From an uncultured bacterium (lineage in GTDB: Bacteria; Bacteroidota; Bacteroidia; Bacteroidales; Muribaculaceae): 64,000 nucleotides of DNA. A program made the position numbers and the translations under genes. Below are positions 1 to 11,500 of this stretch, piece after piece (positions within the stretch are counted from its first letter, which is position 1; every line of letters starts with the position of its first letter). Below the pieces are notes generated by a model. That model was not told the origin of the DNA. It saw only the letters and a list, made by a program, of their open reading frames with translations, and did not search any database. Where the stretch lies: positions 7,915 to 71,914 of the forward strand of contig CAJMMT010000012.1 of assembly GCA_905214715.1 (NCBI GenBank), in the 5' to 3' direction.

Positions 1-993
1 TCCCGACCAGCATCCGCGAAGGTCGAAGTTTGTGGTAGGCCAAATAGCCGGCTTATCATCATGCCAGTCATACAGGTTTTCCGACACTATGTGTCCCCAG
101 TGAGCATGCGACATTACCGGTGCGGAGCCTGTGCGCTGAAAGAACACATGGTATCTTCCGTCGCCCGGATTGTAAAACAGCCCGTGGGTCTCGTTGGTCC
201 AGTTCATGCCTGGCTGACCGTGAAAGCGTGCGCGTAGCCTGTCGTTCTTATAACGGTCTTTCGGCAGATTGAGATCAGCATATGTTGATGTATATGCCGG
301 TGTTATGGCCTCGTCTCTTATAGTGATATAGTCTATAGCTCCGTTGAAGTCTCCTGTACGCACACCGGCAAGTGTGTCGTTGTTATACAGGTCTCTGCCT
401 ATCAGCAGCCGGTGGTCTGTTATCTTCACGCCGCTCCCGGCCACAGTCTGATTCTTTACCAGCCTCCCGTCAAGATAGAGTTTCACCCGGTTACCGTCTA
501 CGGTTGCTGTCAGTTCATGCCATTGCCATAGTTGAAGCAATTCTATCCCTTCGACTGTAACAGCCTGACCTCCGATATATGTTTTGAAAGCGAATTTACC
601 GGTTCTGCCGAGCATGAAGGCGAAGCCGCTTTTATTGTCATCGTCAAGACAATCGGCTATATATCCCCATCTGTTGTTGGCATCGGCGTTGTCTGCTGAG
701 ATTATTACGTTGGTATCGATGGCGAACGCTATGCTCACGCTCATCTTATCGCCGTCTATTATATTCCCTACGCGGGCGTTTATGAAGCTTGAATGTCCAT
801 CTGTCCGCCATGCGTTGCCGTCAGGAGAGTCAACCGACATTACGCCGATATTTCCCATTACAGGGTACTTCTTGGCCGATATGGTTTCTGTTGTCATACC
901 GTCGTCGATATCCATAGGGAAATTTGCCACGATGCCCCCGTAGGCGCCTGCTGCAGTCAGCAATGCTGTTATGACTGTTGTCGTTTTTCTCAT
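1..993 (-). CDS. LamG-like plus GH32-type glycoside hydrolase, 3' part missing
   Basis: The gene starts with ATG at 993 and runs off the left edge, so only the first 331 codons are present. A signal peptide (about residues 1-22) is followed by a LamG/concanavalin-like beta-sandwich (about 30-240, with the usual tract reading LYLDGRLV) and the start of a five-bladed GH32 domain. GH32 signs are the N-terminal box MNWTNETHGLFY (from residue 263), HAHWGH, and CWSG near the edge. GH32 enzymes cleave fructans (levan, inulin, sucrose). In the canonical box W-x-N-D-P-N-G the Asp is the nucleophile; here the matching residue is Glu268, with T and H replacing P and N. The other catalytic boxes (RDP and EC) lie outside the window. 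It is the downstream neighbour of a DUF4960 gene, 97 bp away, which fits a fructan utilisation locus. The family call is good; activity is uncertain. Confidence 0.7.
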   Translation of the reverse strand, partial: MRKTTTVITALLTAAGAYGGIVANFPMDIDDGMTTETISAKKYPVMGNIGVMSVDSPDGNAWRTDGHSSFINARVGNIIDGDKMSVSIAFAIDTNVIISADNADANNRWGYIADCLDDDNKSGFAFMLGRTGKFAFKTYIGGQAVTVEGIELLQLWQWHELTATVDGNRVKLYLDGRLVKNQTVAGSGVKITDHRLLIGRDLYNNDTLAGVRTGDFNGAIDYITIRDEAITPAYTSTYADLNLPKDRYKNDRLRARFHGQPGMNWTNETHGLFYNPGDGRYHVFFQRTGSAPVMSHAHWGHIVSENLYDWHDDKPAIWPTTNFDLRGCWSG

Positions 994-1090
994 AAAGCGT
1001 TTGTATGTATACAGCGAAGGCTGCCAGGGTTCATCAGAGCCGAGGCAGCCTCCGGTCAAATGTATCTGTCGTTGTGTGAAAACAGGTTGA

Positions 1091-2185
1091 TTATTTTACG
1101 ATAACCTTGCTCGACTTGCTGTTCTGGACCTTGATATAAAGTCCCTTTGTCGGGTTGGCTACGCGTACACCGGTAGTTGTGTAATAAACGGTTCCTGTTG
1201 TTGCTACATCTATGGCCGATACCACGGTGCTTTCTCCTTGATTGGGGGCTTCGGCGGCGATATAGTTCATGATGTTGCCCGTAAGGGTCTCGAGGTTCGA
1301 GTGGTATACGTTGCCACCGTTGCGGGGAGCCCATTCGCATGCGGCAAGTCCGTTGGCCATGATGGTGCCGGTGAATTCGCCTTCCGGCTTGAACTCGTTT
1401 ATGCCAACTACGCAATAATCCTGTACGTGTCCCCATGTTCCGAGTACCGTTGAATTGGTGGTGCCTTCCCATTTTTCGAGGGTATTTTTACCTTCTGCTG
1501 TCCAGGCGTTGATTGCATTGAGATCCCACATGCAGTTGTGGTCTTCGCGGTGCAGGCTTGTGGAACTGTCGCCCGTACCCTCCATCGGGAATGAATTGTG
1601 ATAATAGTCCTTTCCTTCGTAACCCTGCTCGGTTACGCCCTCATATATGGGATGGTTGCGGCGGTCATAAATCTGTGAGGGGTCCGGATCGGGATTTTTC
1701 GGATTGAGCATCCATGAGCCTAGGTGGGCGTTGATGTTCCAGTCGTCGAACCCTTCTCCACCTTCACCGTCGCCGAAAATGTTTACCTGGAAATCATCGC
1801 TGATTCTTCCCATGGGAACGGCCAACTGAGTGGCGAACTTGGATAGATATACGCCGCCACCGGCTTTAGCGAACGCTGTGAGTGCCGGAACTGCATTCTG
1901 ATAATCTGCGGGCAGTTTGTCAACTCCCTTGCCTATTCCGCAACGGTCTATGTGGATCATGACTGCCTCATAGTTGTCGCGTGTGAGGTCTGAAATGTTT
2001 TCCGGTGTTATCAAGGTACCTCCGAGAGTGTTTACCACATACTCGGCAGCCGCTTTTTCCTGTGGATTGCTCTCATAGTCGGCTGACACTACTATGCCGA
2101 AGCGCGGGGTTGCCGCAACACTGCTGACTGCTACCATCGATACCGCTGCGAAGGCGGCTCCTTTTAGAGTTAGTTTGAGTTTCAT
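1091..2185 (-). CDS. Secreted DUF4960-like protein with T9SS sorting domain
   Basis: 364 residues. A signal peptide ends near the VAA at residues 23-25. Residues about 28-300 form an alpha/beta domain resembling ThuA or class I glutamine-amidotransferase-like folds (stretch FAKAGGGVYLSKFA, then an acidic glycine-rich loop). I assign it tentatively to DUF4960, a Bacteroidetes family often found beside GH32 genes. The last about 45 residues, ending GLYIKVQNSKSSKVIVK, look like a type A Por-secretion C-terminal domain, so the protein is probably exported by T9SS and attached to the surface. No catalytic residues are recognised; a glycan-binding role is inference from context. It lies upstream of the GH32-like gene in the same direction and is probably co-transcribed with it. 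Confidence 0.6.
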   Translation of the reverse strand: MKLKLTLKGAAFAAVSMVAVSSVAATPRFGIVVSADYESNPQEKAAAEYVVNTLGGTLITPENISDLTRDNYEAVMIHIDRCGIGKGVDKLPADYQNAVPALTAFAKAGGGVYLSKFATQLAVPMGRISDDFQVNIFGDGEGGEGFDDWNINAHLGSWMLNPKNPDPDPSQIYDRRNHPIYEGVTEQGYEGKDYYHNSFPMEGTGDSSTSLHREDHNCMWDLNAINAWTAEGKNTLEKWEGTTNSTVLGTWGHVQDYCVVGINEFKPEGEFTGTIMANGLAACEWAPRNGGNVYHSNLETLTGNIMNYIAAEAPNQGESTVVSAIDVATTGTVYYTTTGVRVANPTKGLYIKVQNSKSSKVIVK

Positions 2186-2581
2186 GATTTGATGTGTAAA
2201 AATGTTTATAAGCTTTATAGGTTTGTTATTTTCCGGTTCGATGCGCTCGGTTGCTCGAACGGAATCGAATCGGTGAGAATTGAATCGGAAGCAAAATTAG
2301 ACGCTTTGCAACCCGAAAACTTGCGAAAATCAAACATTTGTCTTAGAAGAAAAGATTTTGTAGATAGTTGTCCGGATTTTATAATTTCCTAATGGCGTAA
2401 TGTAACGTAGTTTGTATTATGATAATTTGGTAACATTCATATAGACAGCGGTATATGTGCCTGTATACGTAACTGCGCTATCAGGATGAATCATTCCTTG
2501 CACTCGATTTGCCATATATTCAATGAAACGGCTACCGGAGAATCATGAACCCATGACGAGACTTCTGCATTGTAATAAATA
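2186..2581. other. Divergent intergenic region between DUF4960 gene and kup
   Basis: 396 bp, AT-rich, without a convincing gene. It must hold the promoters of the leftward locus and of kup. The leftward -7 candidate is listed separately. For kup I see only imperfect matches near 2408-2430 (TAGTTTG and TAATTTG, each one base short of the consensus). No tRNA, strong hairpin or long repeat was seen. Confidence 0.5.
2292..2299 (-). promoter_or_regulatory. Bacteroidetes -7 box TAATTTTG
   Basis: On the minus strand this reads TAATTTTG, an exact TAnnTTTG. The -33 region is only TTTT-like. A start here would give a 5' leader of about 100 nt for the DUF4960 gene. Confidence 0.35.
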
Positions 2582-4579
2582 ATGATTACGGAAAATGGAA
2601 ATATGGCGTCAGTTTCGCCGGCCGATGCGGTAAAGGCGAAGACTGATTTGAGAAAGGTTACCTCTCTCGGCCTTCTTGTGGCTTTCGGGATAGTGTTTGG
2701 AGATATAGGCACTTCGCCTCTATACGTCATGAATGCCATAGCCAGAGTGAGACCCGGGTATGATGCCGATTATATAATCGGGGCGGTATCCTGCATAATC
2801 TGGACACTCACTCTGATTACTACGGTAAAATATGTCATTATTGCTTTGAGGGCGGACAATAACGGCGAAGGGGGTATACTCGCGCTTTATTCCCTTGTAA
2901 AGAAAAACCGGCACAAATGGCTTTATATTGTCGCGGCTATAGGAGCCAGCACGCTTGTAGCCGACGGAGTCATAACTCCGGCTGTTACCGTAACCTCAGC
3001 CATAGAAGGACTTGGTTCATTGTCCGGCTCCATACCTGTAACAGGAATAGTGATTGTCGTAATTACAGTTATTTTTGTAATACAGATGGTAGGCACTCAC
3101 ACCATAGGCAAATGGTTTGGTCCCGTTATGCTTCTTTGGTTCGTCGTATTAGGAGTTTTCGGCTCGATTCATATTGCCGACAGCCCCGACATACTCAAAG
3201 CGTTCAACCCATGGTATGCCGTAAGGTTGCTGGTGCATTATCCCGGTTGGTTCCTGATTCTCGGGGCGGTTTTCCTATGCACCACCGGGGCCGAGGCTCT
3301 CTATTCCGATTTAGGTCATTGCGGACGCATGAATATCTCTATGGCATGGATTCTGGTAAAGATAATGCTTATCCTGAATTATCTCGGGCAGGGCGCATGG
3401 CTCATAAGGCGTATTCCTGAGCCGCTTGGTGACATAAACCCGTTCTACGGGATAGTGCCCCATCTATTGCTGATACCTGGAATCATACTGGCTACCCTTG
3501 CCGCCATCATTGCTTCACAGGCACTGATAAGCGGTTCGTTTACAATATTCAGCGAGGCGATAGGCCTTAAATTCTGGCCCCGTATGAAGATAAAATATCC
3601 TTCGGTAGTTAAGGGGCAGCTTTATATACCGGCCATCAATTTCTTCCTGTATGCAGGTTGTGTCGCCACGGTTCTGATATTCGGATCATCGGCCAATATG
3701 GAGGCGGCTTATGGCCTTGCCATAACCGTAACTATGCTGATGACTACTTTCCTGTTGGCCGTATATTTGCGGCATAAAAACGTAAGCCGTTGGCTCATCG
3801 GGCTGTTCATAGCCATTTTCGGTTCTTTGGAGGCCGGCTTTCTGATTGCCAACGCCACGAAATTCATGAACGGCGGATGGTACACCATATTGATAGCCGG
3901 TGCCATAGCGGTGATAATATTGACATGGTATACGGGCAACCGAATAAAGGAGAAATTCCGGATGTTTGTGGATGTCGACAGATTCATGGGAGTGATAGCG
4001 GATATAAGTCATGACAGAGAAATTCCTAAATTCGCATCCAACATAGTCTATCTCAGTCATTCGCAGAAAGATAGCGAGGTTGAGACGCGTTTGATTTATT
4101 CGATAATAAACAAGCAACCCAAAAGGGCGGATCGCTATTGGATAATCCGTATAGAACATGATGATGCCCCCGATACGCTCGCTTACAGTGCGGTTCCACA
4201 TGGTGGAGGTTTGTTGTATTATGTCACCATGCGTTTCGGATTCAGGGTAGAGCCGCGGCTTACATTGTATTTGAGGCAGATAGTTGAGGATTTGCAGAAA
4301 CGGGATGGAATCGATATCACGAGCTGTTATCCATCGTTAAGAAAGCATGGTATTGCCGGCGAATTCCGGTTTATGGTAATACGGCGTATATTTTCAGAAA
4401 ACAGTGTATGCGGTAAAAAAGACAGGATGCTGATGCGTCTTCATAACATCATATCGCGTTTCGCACTTTCCGATGTGTCTGCCTATGGTCTTGATGTATG
4501 TAACGTAACGGAAGAGACATCACCGATGATAATCAATGACCGGAGGCCCCGCCGGATAGAATATTCCGGAGAATCATAG
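2582..4579 (+). CDS. kup: KUP/HAK/KT-family potassium uptake permease
   Basis: 665 residues, normal for Kup. About twelve membrane helices fill residues 28-460, followed by a cytoplasmic C-terminal domain of about 200 residues. The family signature GIVFGDIGTSPLY sits in the first helix. Kup proteins bring K+ into the cell, probably by H+ symport, at the inner membrane. I use ATG 2582; a second ATG seven codons on (2603) is equally possible because no Shine-Dalgarno signal decides it. Neighbours give no functional link: a divergent carbohydrate gene upstream and convergent ribosomal genes downstream. Nothing odd was seen in the sequence. Confidence 0.93.
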   Translation: MITENGNMASVSPADAVKAKTDLRKVTSLGLLVAFGIVFGDIGTSPLYVMNAIARVRPGYDADYIIGAVSCIIWTLTLITTVKYVIIALRADNNGEGGILALYSLVKKNRHKWLYIVAAIGASTLVADGVITPAVTVTSAIEGLGSLSGSIPVTGIVIVVITVIFVIQMVGTHTIGKWFGPVMLLWFVVLGVFGSIHIADSPDILKAFNPWYAVRLLVHYPGWFLILGAVFLCTTGAEALYSDLGHCGRMNISMAWILVKIMLILNYLGQGAWLIRRIPEPLGDINPFYGIVPHLLLIPGIILATLAAIIASQALISGSFTIFSEAIGLKFWPRMKIKYPSVVKGQLYIPAINFFLYAGCVATVLIFGSSANMEAAYGLAITVTMLMTTFLLAVYLRHKNVSRWLIGLFIAIFGSLEAGFLIANATKFMNGGWYTILIAGAIAVIILTWYTGNRIKEKFRMFVDVDRFMGVIADISHDREIPKFASNIVYLSHSQKDSEVETRLIYSIINKQPKRADRYWIIRIEHDDAPDTLAYSAVPHGGGLLYYVTMRFGFRVEPRLTLYLRQIVEDLQKRDGIDITSCYPSLRKHGIAGEFRFMVIRRIFSENSVCGKKDRMLMRLHNIISRFALSDVSAYGLDVCNVTEETSPMIINDRRPRRIEYSGES

Positions 4580-4596
4580 ATATCGGGCCGGTTTAT

Positions 4597-4626
4597 AAAA
4601 AAGTAGTCCGGCCATATGGCCGGACT
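4597..4626 (-). terminator. Rho-independent terminator of rplU-rpmA
   Basis: A perfect inverted repeat AGTCCGGCC / GGCCGGACT (4605-4626, ATAT loop) is followed on the minus strand by a run of six T (complement of 4597-4602). It lies 51 bp past the rpmA stop. Confidence 0.85.
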
Positions 4627-4676
4627 GCCCGATAACTTATCATGGAAGCAGTCTTAAGACTGACGACCCTGATATA

Positions 4677-4940
4677 TTAGTTTGCCTGATGAGGCTCTAC
4701 GTTGATAAACTTACGACCTTCCTTACCGGTGGAGAATACAACCACACCGTCGATAAGAGCGAAAAGAGTGTGGTCCTTACCCATGCCGACATTCAGTCCG
4801 GGGTGGTGCTGTGTGCCGCGCTGACGCTTGAGGATGTTTCCTGCTTTGCACGTAGACCCACCGAAGATTTTTACTCCGAGTCGTTTGCTTTCTGATTCGC
4901 GGCCGTTCTTCGAACTGCCGACACCTTTCTTATGTGCCAT
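4677..4940 (-). CDS. rpmA: 50S ribosomal protein L27
   Basis: 87 residues, complete. The N-terminus MAHKKGVGSSKNGRESESKR is the typical bL27 start, here without the cleavable extension known from Firmicutes. bL27 sits near the peptidyl-transferase centre of the large subunit. It is 12 bp downstream of rplU, the usual bacterial gene order, and is followed by an intrinsic terminator. Confidence 0.97.
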   Translation of the reverse strand: MAHKKGVGSSKNGRESESKRLGVKIFGGSTCKAGNILKRQRGTQHHPGLNVGMGKDHTLFALIDGVVVFSTGKEGRKFINVEPHQAN

Positions 4941-4952
4941 ATACGATGAGTC

Positions 4953-5273
4953 TTATTTTTCGATTGTTTTGATTAATACTTTGGTGAACTGCTGGCGGTG
5001 GCCGTTTTTACGACGATAACCTTTTCTACGTTTTTTCTTGAAAACGATTACCTTCTCGCCCTTCACCAGGGGTTCGAGAATTTCAGCGTTTACTTTCACA
5101 CCTTCAACGGCAGGTGCGCCGACCTTCACGTCGCCGTCTGAGTCAAGCAGAAGAACCTTGTCGAAAGTTACGGCGTCGCCGGCTTTGATTTCATCTCCAA
5201 GGTGGTTGACATACAGATACTTGCCCTCTTCGGCCTTGAACTGCTGTCCTTTGATTTCTACAATTGCGTACAT
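4953..5273 (-). CDS. rplU: 50S ribosomal protein L21
   Basis: 106 residues, complete, beginning MYAIVEIKGQQFKAEEGKY, the standard bL21 start. The basic tract VFKKKRRKGYRRKNGHRQ near the C-terminus binds 23S rRNA. It is the first gene of the rplU-rpmA operon, with a textbook promoter about 75 bp upstream. Confidence 0.97.
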   Translation of the reverse strand: MYAIVEIKGQQFKAEEGKYLYVNHLGDEIKAGDAVTFDKVLLLDSDGDVKVGAPAVEGVKVNAEILEPLVKGEKVIVFKKKRRKGYRRKNGHRQQFTKVLIKTIEK

Positions 5274-5349
5274 TAATGTAGGGTTATTAAATCACCGTCC
5301 GGCGCCCGCGCCCTGCGGGTCTTCTTGAGCCTTGACGGCATAAACGCCA

Positions 5350-5381
5350 CAAAATTACCACTTTTTTCGCAAATCTCCAAA
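5350..5381 (-). promoter_or_regulatory. Promoter of rplU-rpmA (TTTG-N20-TAATTTTG)
   Basis: On the minus strand TTTG (complement of 5378-5381), 20 bp, then TAATTTTG (complement of 5350-5357): a full match to the Bacteroidetes primary sigma consensus. The leader to the rplU start would be about 70 nt. Confidence 0.85.
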
Positions 5382-5480
5382 CCTTGCTAACTTCTTTGCA
5401 CGAAAAAATCTTGGAGGCGGATATGTCTTGAATAATCTATTAAGAATCCTTCGACTGAAAAATACTGAAACCTTAAAGTT

Positions 5481-5535
5481 CAAGAAAAGAAGTTGCGTCA
5501 TAATGAAGTTCATTACGGTGCAACCTCTTTTCTTG
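5481..5535 (-). terminator. Hairpin after the giant secreted-protein gene
   Basis: A 16-bp stem with one mismatch (5481-5496 with 5520-5535, CAAGAAAAG...CTTTTCTTG) encloses a second small inverted repeat, TAATGAA/TTCATTA. It lies just past the stop of the 2249-residue gene. The T tract is weak, so this is a probable rather than certain terminator. Confidence 0.5.
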
Positions 5536-5556
5536 TCTTAAGATTTTGACGGTCGT

Positions 5557-8500
5557 TTAGTTCATATAGATTTTTTTATTGAGCACTTCTCCATCGGAAG
5601 TAGTAATTCTGACTAAGTATATATTCTTTGAAAGGGACTTCAAAGACAACCCCTTGTCAGGGAAATTACGATTTGAAATCATGCAAAAACCTACGGGGTC
5701 AATTATTTCTATTAGCTTGATATCAGTAGGATTGATTCCATCGACTAACAGATATTCGTTATCTACATGAATCGATGGATTCGCTTTTTTAAGATCATTG
5801 ACCGAAACAGTATTAGATATGTGCAGTGTATATGGATTCTCAATCGAACCATATACATCCTCAGTTATTAGAACTTCTTCCGAGGCTTCAAAAGTTCTAT
5901 TGCTTTGTCTGTCGGTTGCTCTGAAACATATAGACTCTGATTCATTTCCATATACAGACAGGAATAGGCAATTTGAACTGATCGCGACTGCTTTTCCTCG
6001 AATTCCATCGTTGCCGTATGCTTCTACTTCAATATCCGATATGTCGACATCCGAATTTCCCTGAATCGATACCATCATTGGCATTACACAAGGATATGCG
6101 TTTGTCCAAACGGGTGATTGGAGATTGTTGTCTGCCACCGATTCTTTAAGACTATTGTTTCCGGATGTGTTGAAATGTATGGCTTTGTCAGATTGACTTA
6201 CATACATATAGCCATGTCCGGGAGTCAATGATTTCAAAGTACCTGTCCAATGCGTACCATCGTATTGCGAGAAACCATATTGCCCTACTATGACATCAAG
6301 TTTTTCTGCGACTCCATAAGGAATGGCAGTATCGATGGCAAGAGTATTTGCAATCGGATAAGGTATCCAGTTCCACCCTCTGTTGACAATGATGGAGTTG
6401 GCGGGATTCCATAAAATATCGTTCTTAAATATGATGAAACTGTCAGTGGCATTTACTTTAAGAGTCTTGCCTGAGTACAGGAAGTCTAATATTGCCATGA
6501 AATCAACTTCTCCATTCTCATCATATATTGAATTCAACAGTGCTGTATTCTCAATTCCGAACGATGAAATGAACGGATGGGATACCCAGTTCCAACCTTT
6601 CTTGATTGGAATGTCGATGTTTCCGCGTACAATCGAATAATTATAGTCGGCGATATCACTGACAGCCTGACCTTTTATCTCAGCGACAGTTCGGATATAT
6701 GTATCATCCTTAATGGTTATCGGAATGAGATATTTGCGTCTCGTGCCATTTTCATCAGATGGATCAGTGCCGTCGGTAGTATAATATATGTCGCAAGACT
6801 TCTCTGCAAACAGCGATATCTTACTGCCATAGAACACTTCGGTTTCCGATTCAATGGAAGCTTCAGGAGCGTCAGGCACCATTATCTCTTCTACAACTTT
6901 AACCTGCGCTTTGGTTTGGATATCGAGGTCTTCTATTGAGAAAGAGATTTCGGCGTTACCCGGAAGTAGTGCTTTTACAGGTATGATTACTCTTCCTTCA
7001 TTGTCAAATACCATATCGCAATCTTCAATCGAGATTATCGCGTCGGATGAAGCGTAAGCAACCAAACGTTTGCCGACAGAAGCATTTGCAGGCAGCGCAA
7101 GAACTTCAACATCGATAATATCTCCATACTCTGCCATATAGTTGTCGGTTTTCAATTCTGTGATTTCCGGTTCAACTGGCAATGTCATTGAAACGGGTTC
7201 GCGGAGATTTATTCCTGAATATGACTTCACATTGCTGCTGATTGAGAGTGAGACTTCCTTGATATCCGCATTTAAAGGGGAGTTAGGTACAAATCGCAGC
7301 ATGGAAGAGAATTTGTTTTGAATACCATCGCCGGAATTCACGGTTTCGGAATCCAACAATTCAATTGAGCCGACAATAGCCGTACTGCCCGCTTTTAGAG
7401 AAATATTGGAGGTTGTCAGAGTCGATTCATCAAGATATTTGTCAAACTTTATCTTCACACCCGAGGGATGGGCATGTGCCTCTAAAACTTCCGGCTGCTT
7501 GGATTGAACCATGGGTATATTGACTTCCAGTTGAGGAGGGGGTACGGGCAACCAGTCGCTGGATGTGGTCTCATATCCCGGTTTCTCAAATTTCACCTGC
7601 CACATGCCTTGTGGTACATCCCAACGATAAAGGCCGTTTGCATCAGTGCGCTGAGGATTGATCTGACCGAAGTCATCGGCATTCCACAACGAAACCTCAT
7701 CGTATGCATCACCATATTGATCTGTTCTTGTTTCCTTGTAGAAGATTGAAGCAATAACATCCTGCAGACGGTTTGACGGAACGGCTTCGTAAACGAATCC
7801 GGATGGGTCTACAAGAGTATTGTCATGCGGGCTTCGGGATTGATGTTTACCGCCTTTCGATTTATCTTTTTCATCATCGTCTTCATCTTCATCGCAATTC
7901 AGGCTCCTTAACTCTTTTGAGAATTCCTCAAACCATTTGTCTAAGAGATAATCATGAGCTAAACTTCCAATTGCTCCAATAGTTTTGATGATTATTCCAA
8001 TAGCTGATGCACTAAGGGATATCCCGACAGTTTCTAACGAGGCTGCTATTCCTACCGTAATCCCGACATCTGAAATAGCATTAGTTACAAGTTGCTCAAA
8101 TACCATTAGCATGCGTTGCGCCAATTTCTCTTTGAGCTTTTCAAGTAGATAGTCTCCCAGATTCTTAAGAGCGGGACATATGGAAAAGCTTATTTTATCG
8201 TAGGCTTTCTTTAGTTTTCTAATGTCATTGATGGCGTCTGCGACTTCAGCTATCCAACCGGCTACAGGTAAATTCTTAGCTAAAGTTTTGAATACGTACT
8301 TAATTGCAGTCTTTGATTTTGCCGCTATCGCAATACAGTTATTCAGTGCAGCGATCTTTTGTGCATATTTGATAGCTAAAGGAGAATTTTTGTCAGTAAT
8401 TTTACTTAGGGCAGAGCAATATCCGGCTTTCTGATGTTTCAGCTTAGACAAATGTGCGTTTAAAGCAACCTCAATGTCAACTCGTATTTCATCAAGAGTC

Positions 8501-11500
8501 GGGCAAAGCTTAATTCCAAAAGTTTCAAAACGATCTTTTACTTTGCTTAAAACAGAAAGACATGAGTTGAAATCAGAACTATTCCACTGATCTCTCAGAT
8601 CAAGAATTGATATAAATCCTGAATATATGGCATTCAATGCATCTATAGCAGTTTGTCCCTTGGCCCTGAACTGATATTTCTTGCTGCTGTCAAATCCTGA
8701 TTCAATGTAAATATCGTTTGATAGATCGACAAAAACAGATACGTTTCCGGAATTCTTTACATATACGGCAGCACCGTTCAATGTTTCTACCAGTTCAAAA
8801 CCATCGTTTATTAATTGTTCGGGAGTGAGTCCGTTGCAGGATGAATACTTAATGTAGGTGCCATCAGGGAATGTAGTTTCCTGATTGCTCGGATCCATTG
8901 CCAGTGATTTGACAATTCTCTCCAGTTCTCCGTTTATCTCTGATTCCTCTTTTTCAAAATCTTTGAATAAAGAATCGAAATATTCGTTCTGCCGGGTTTC
9001 ACTCCATTGGTCGAATTCGTCAGGCAACTTGAAATCTTCGGTGGAAGCGTCGATATCAAGATTGTTTGAGTCAAAGAATTTATCCCAATCGAGTTCTGTA
9101 CCTTCGTTTAACCCCTCTGCCGCGAACGATTCAAGGTTTTTCATGAATTTTTGATAGTCCTCGAAAAGTACGGTCATATTATCTTTGCTGTCAAGGTATT
9201 CTTGTTCGTCGAGGAGCATCGGCGCATATGAATCGAAATCTACTGAACAGTTCACCGGATATCTGGAATTGTTTTCTGATCCCAGATTGCATCGGGCCAC
9301 CCATAGTTTTTTATCGGCATCGTAATGTGCCGGATAGGCTTCGATTTCATCGCTGGCAAGATGGACATACAATACTACATTGCCTATTAAATCAGGGTTG
9401 TTGTCTGTAAATTCAATAGTATAGGTGAATGTCTTGTCAGGATAATATAATGTCCAATGGTTTCCCACCTGATGAGGATTCTGAAAGTCGAACACTGAAA
9501 CATATTCCCGAGACATTTCAGGATTCCAATGTCTCATTGTTACTTTGGCAACCTCTATCGCTGTTTTGTTAAGGAATACTTCCTTTGTTTCTGATTTCAT
9601 AGTTTTGCCGTCAGAGGTCTGGATTTCCGCATGTATGTTGTGCCTTGAAAGATTGTAATCTTCCGGAAGCGCACATTCAGCATACCAGGCGCCGGCGCCA
9701 TTTGCCACTGTTGTCCCTATTAAAGATGATTCTTCATAGATGTTGACAGTGGAATTTGGTAATGTGGCTCCGGTTACGTGGAAGGTATTCTTGGATATTA
9801 CAGAAGGTGCCTTGATTTGAATTCTTGATACTTCTGTTATGGTAGTGCCTATTGGCTGTTTTACTCTTGTTTCGTTGAGTTTGAAGTCAATAAAGGCATT
9901 GACACGTGCTGCACCATCCGACCAAGGAACAGCACACATCTTGACCGGAGTCTGAAAATCGGATATGGGAATTGAAAGTTGTCCACGGCTGAATGTCGCA
10001 GTTAGCATTTTTGAACCCTGTATAACTGAATTGTTGACATACGAGATATTGTCAGGAAACTCGATAACCAAGGTGGCGTTGTCTATCTTATCAGCCATAT
10101 AAGGCTTGAATTCGATATTGGAACGGTAGGTGATGTAATTGCCGGTTACAACATCTGTCTTATTGGTAGTGAATGAGGTGGCGGTAGTAGTATAAAGATT
10201 CGATAGCTCGTCAAGTTCAGGTATTATGTCGAAATCAACCGAAACAACTTCTCCAGACTGGATACTTACATCTTGGATAAGATAATCTAAAGACTCGACA
10301 AGGCCTATCTGGCTATATGCCTCAAGATTATATATGTCTGATATCGCGGTGGTCTTACCCATGGCCACTACAGTATAGGAGCCGTCATGAATGTGCCCGA
10401 ATGTCATCTGGTTATCTCTGAAGTCATCCTGCGCGTACAATTTCCCGTTGCTGTCATATAGATAGGCTATGACATCAGGATTCACAGCCGTCTTATATGA
10501 AGCCTTTATACTTCCATATAAGGAAGCGTAAGCAGATACGTTGGTTTTGCTTTCATCGGTAATTGAAAATTCTGTTATAATCGGATCGAAGATATTCGTT
10601 CTGGATTCAAGTGTCAATTGAATATTGTCTCCGAAACTGAAAGAAGAGGCCGGAATTGCAAGCAACGGGTATTGTATCTGAACGTTATCGATTTCCATGC
10701 CGGTTGCCAGATTCTTAAGTTTGATAACGAGACTGTTTGATAGCTCATAATCCGATATTTTTGAATCTGTATCAGGGTCTGTCAATTCAACGTTAAGTTG
10801 AATCTGGTGTCCCTCTATGGATTTAAGACAAACTTCCTGAACCGTTCCCATATTCTCCGGTTCGATTGTCATTATTGTCTTGACATGATCTTGACATTCA
10901 TAACAAATTTCCACCAGTTGCGACTCAGTCACTTCCAGTTCCCAAAGACCGTTGCTGTCGGTAGATGTTACAGCGATATTCTTATTACCGTTAAGTATTT
11001 GAGAAGCCGTTACAGTTGTACTTGCCAAAGGTTGGTTACCGATACCGCATACTTTACCGTTGATTGTGGTGTAATTGAACGGGATAAGTGAGATCTCATG
11101 CGTATTGTCGGTATCCGATATTGTAATTTGGAAATCTTCCGGTATGTTGTATTTTTTTGCGAGAGGTTTTGACAGCGTCACATGACCGTTGAGTACGGTT
11201 CCGACAGGAACTGCATCGAGTGCCGTCCCGCGACCGATTGTTTTCCTTGTGCCATCGGTAATTTCATACCAATCAACAGTCGTTTCACACGTTACGTCAT
11301 TGCCTTCGTTATCAGCAATTTTCACACTTACAGGAAACATTTCTTTTATAGATTCAAATACTATCCTGTTTTCAGTTTCATTAAGCGGAACGATAGGGAT
11401 TTCATCAAGCAACAGTCCCCTGTTGGAATATAGCCGCAATCGATATGCGTGGTCTTTTATGAGGCCTATGAATTTATATTGCCAGTCATTGTTGAGGTCT

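Noticed and set aside
584..943. Rightward frames over the GH32-like gene
   Set aside because: They are antisense shadows of a gene with clear domain evidence.
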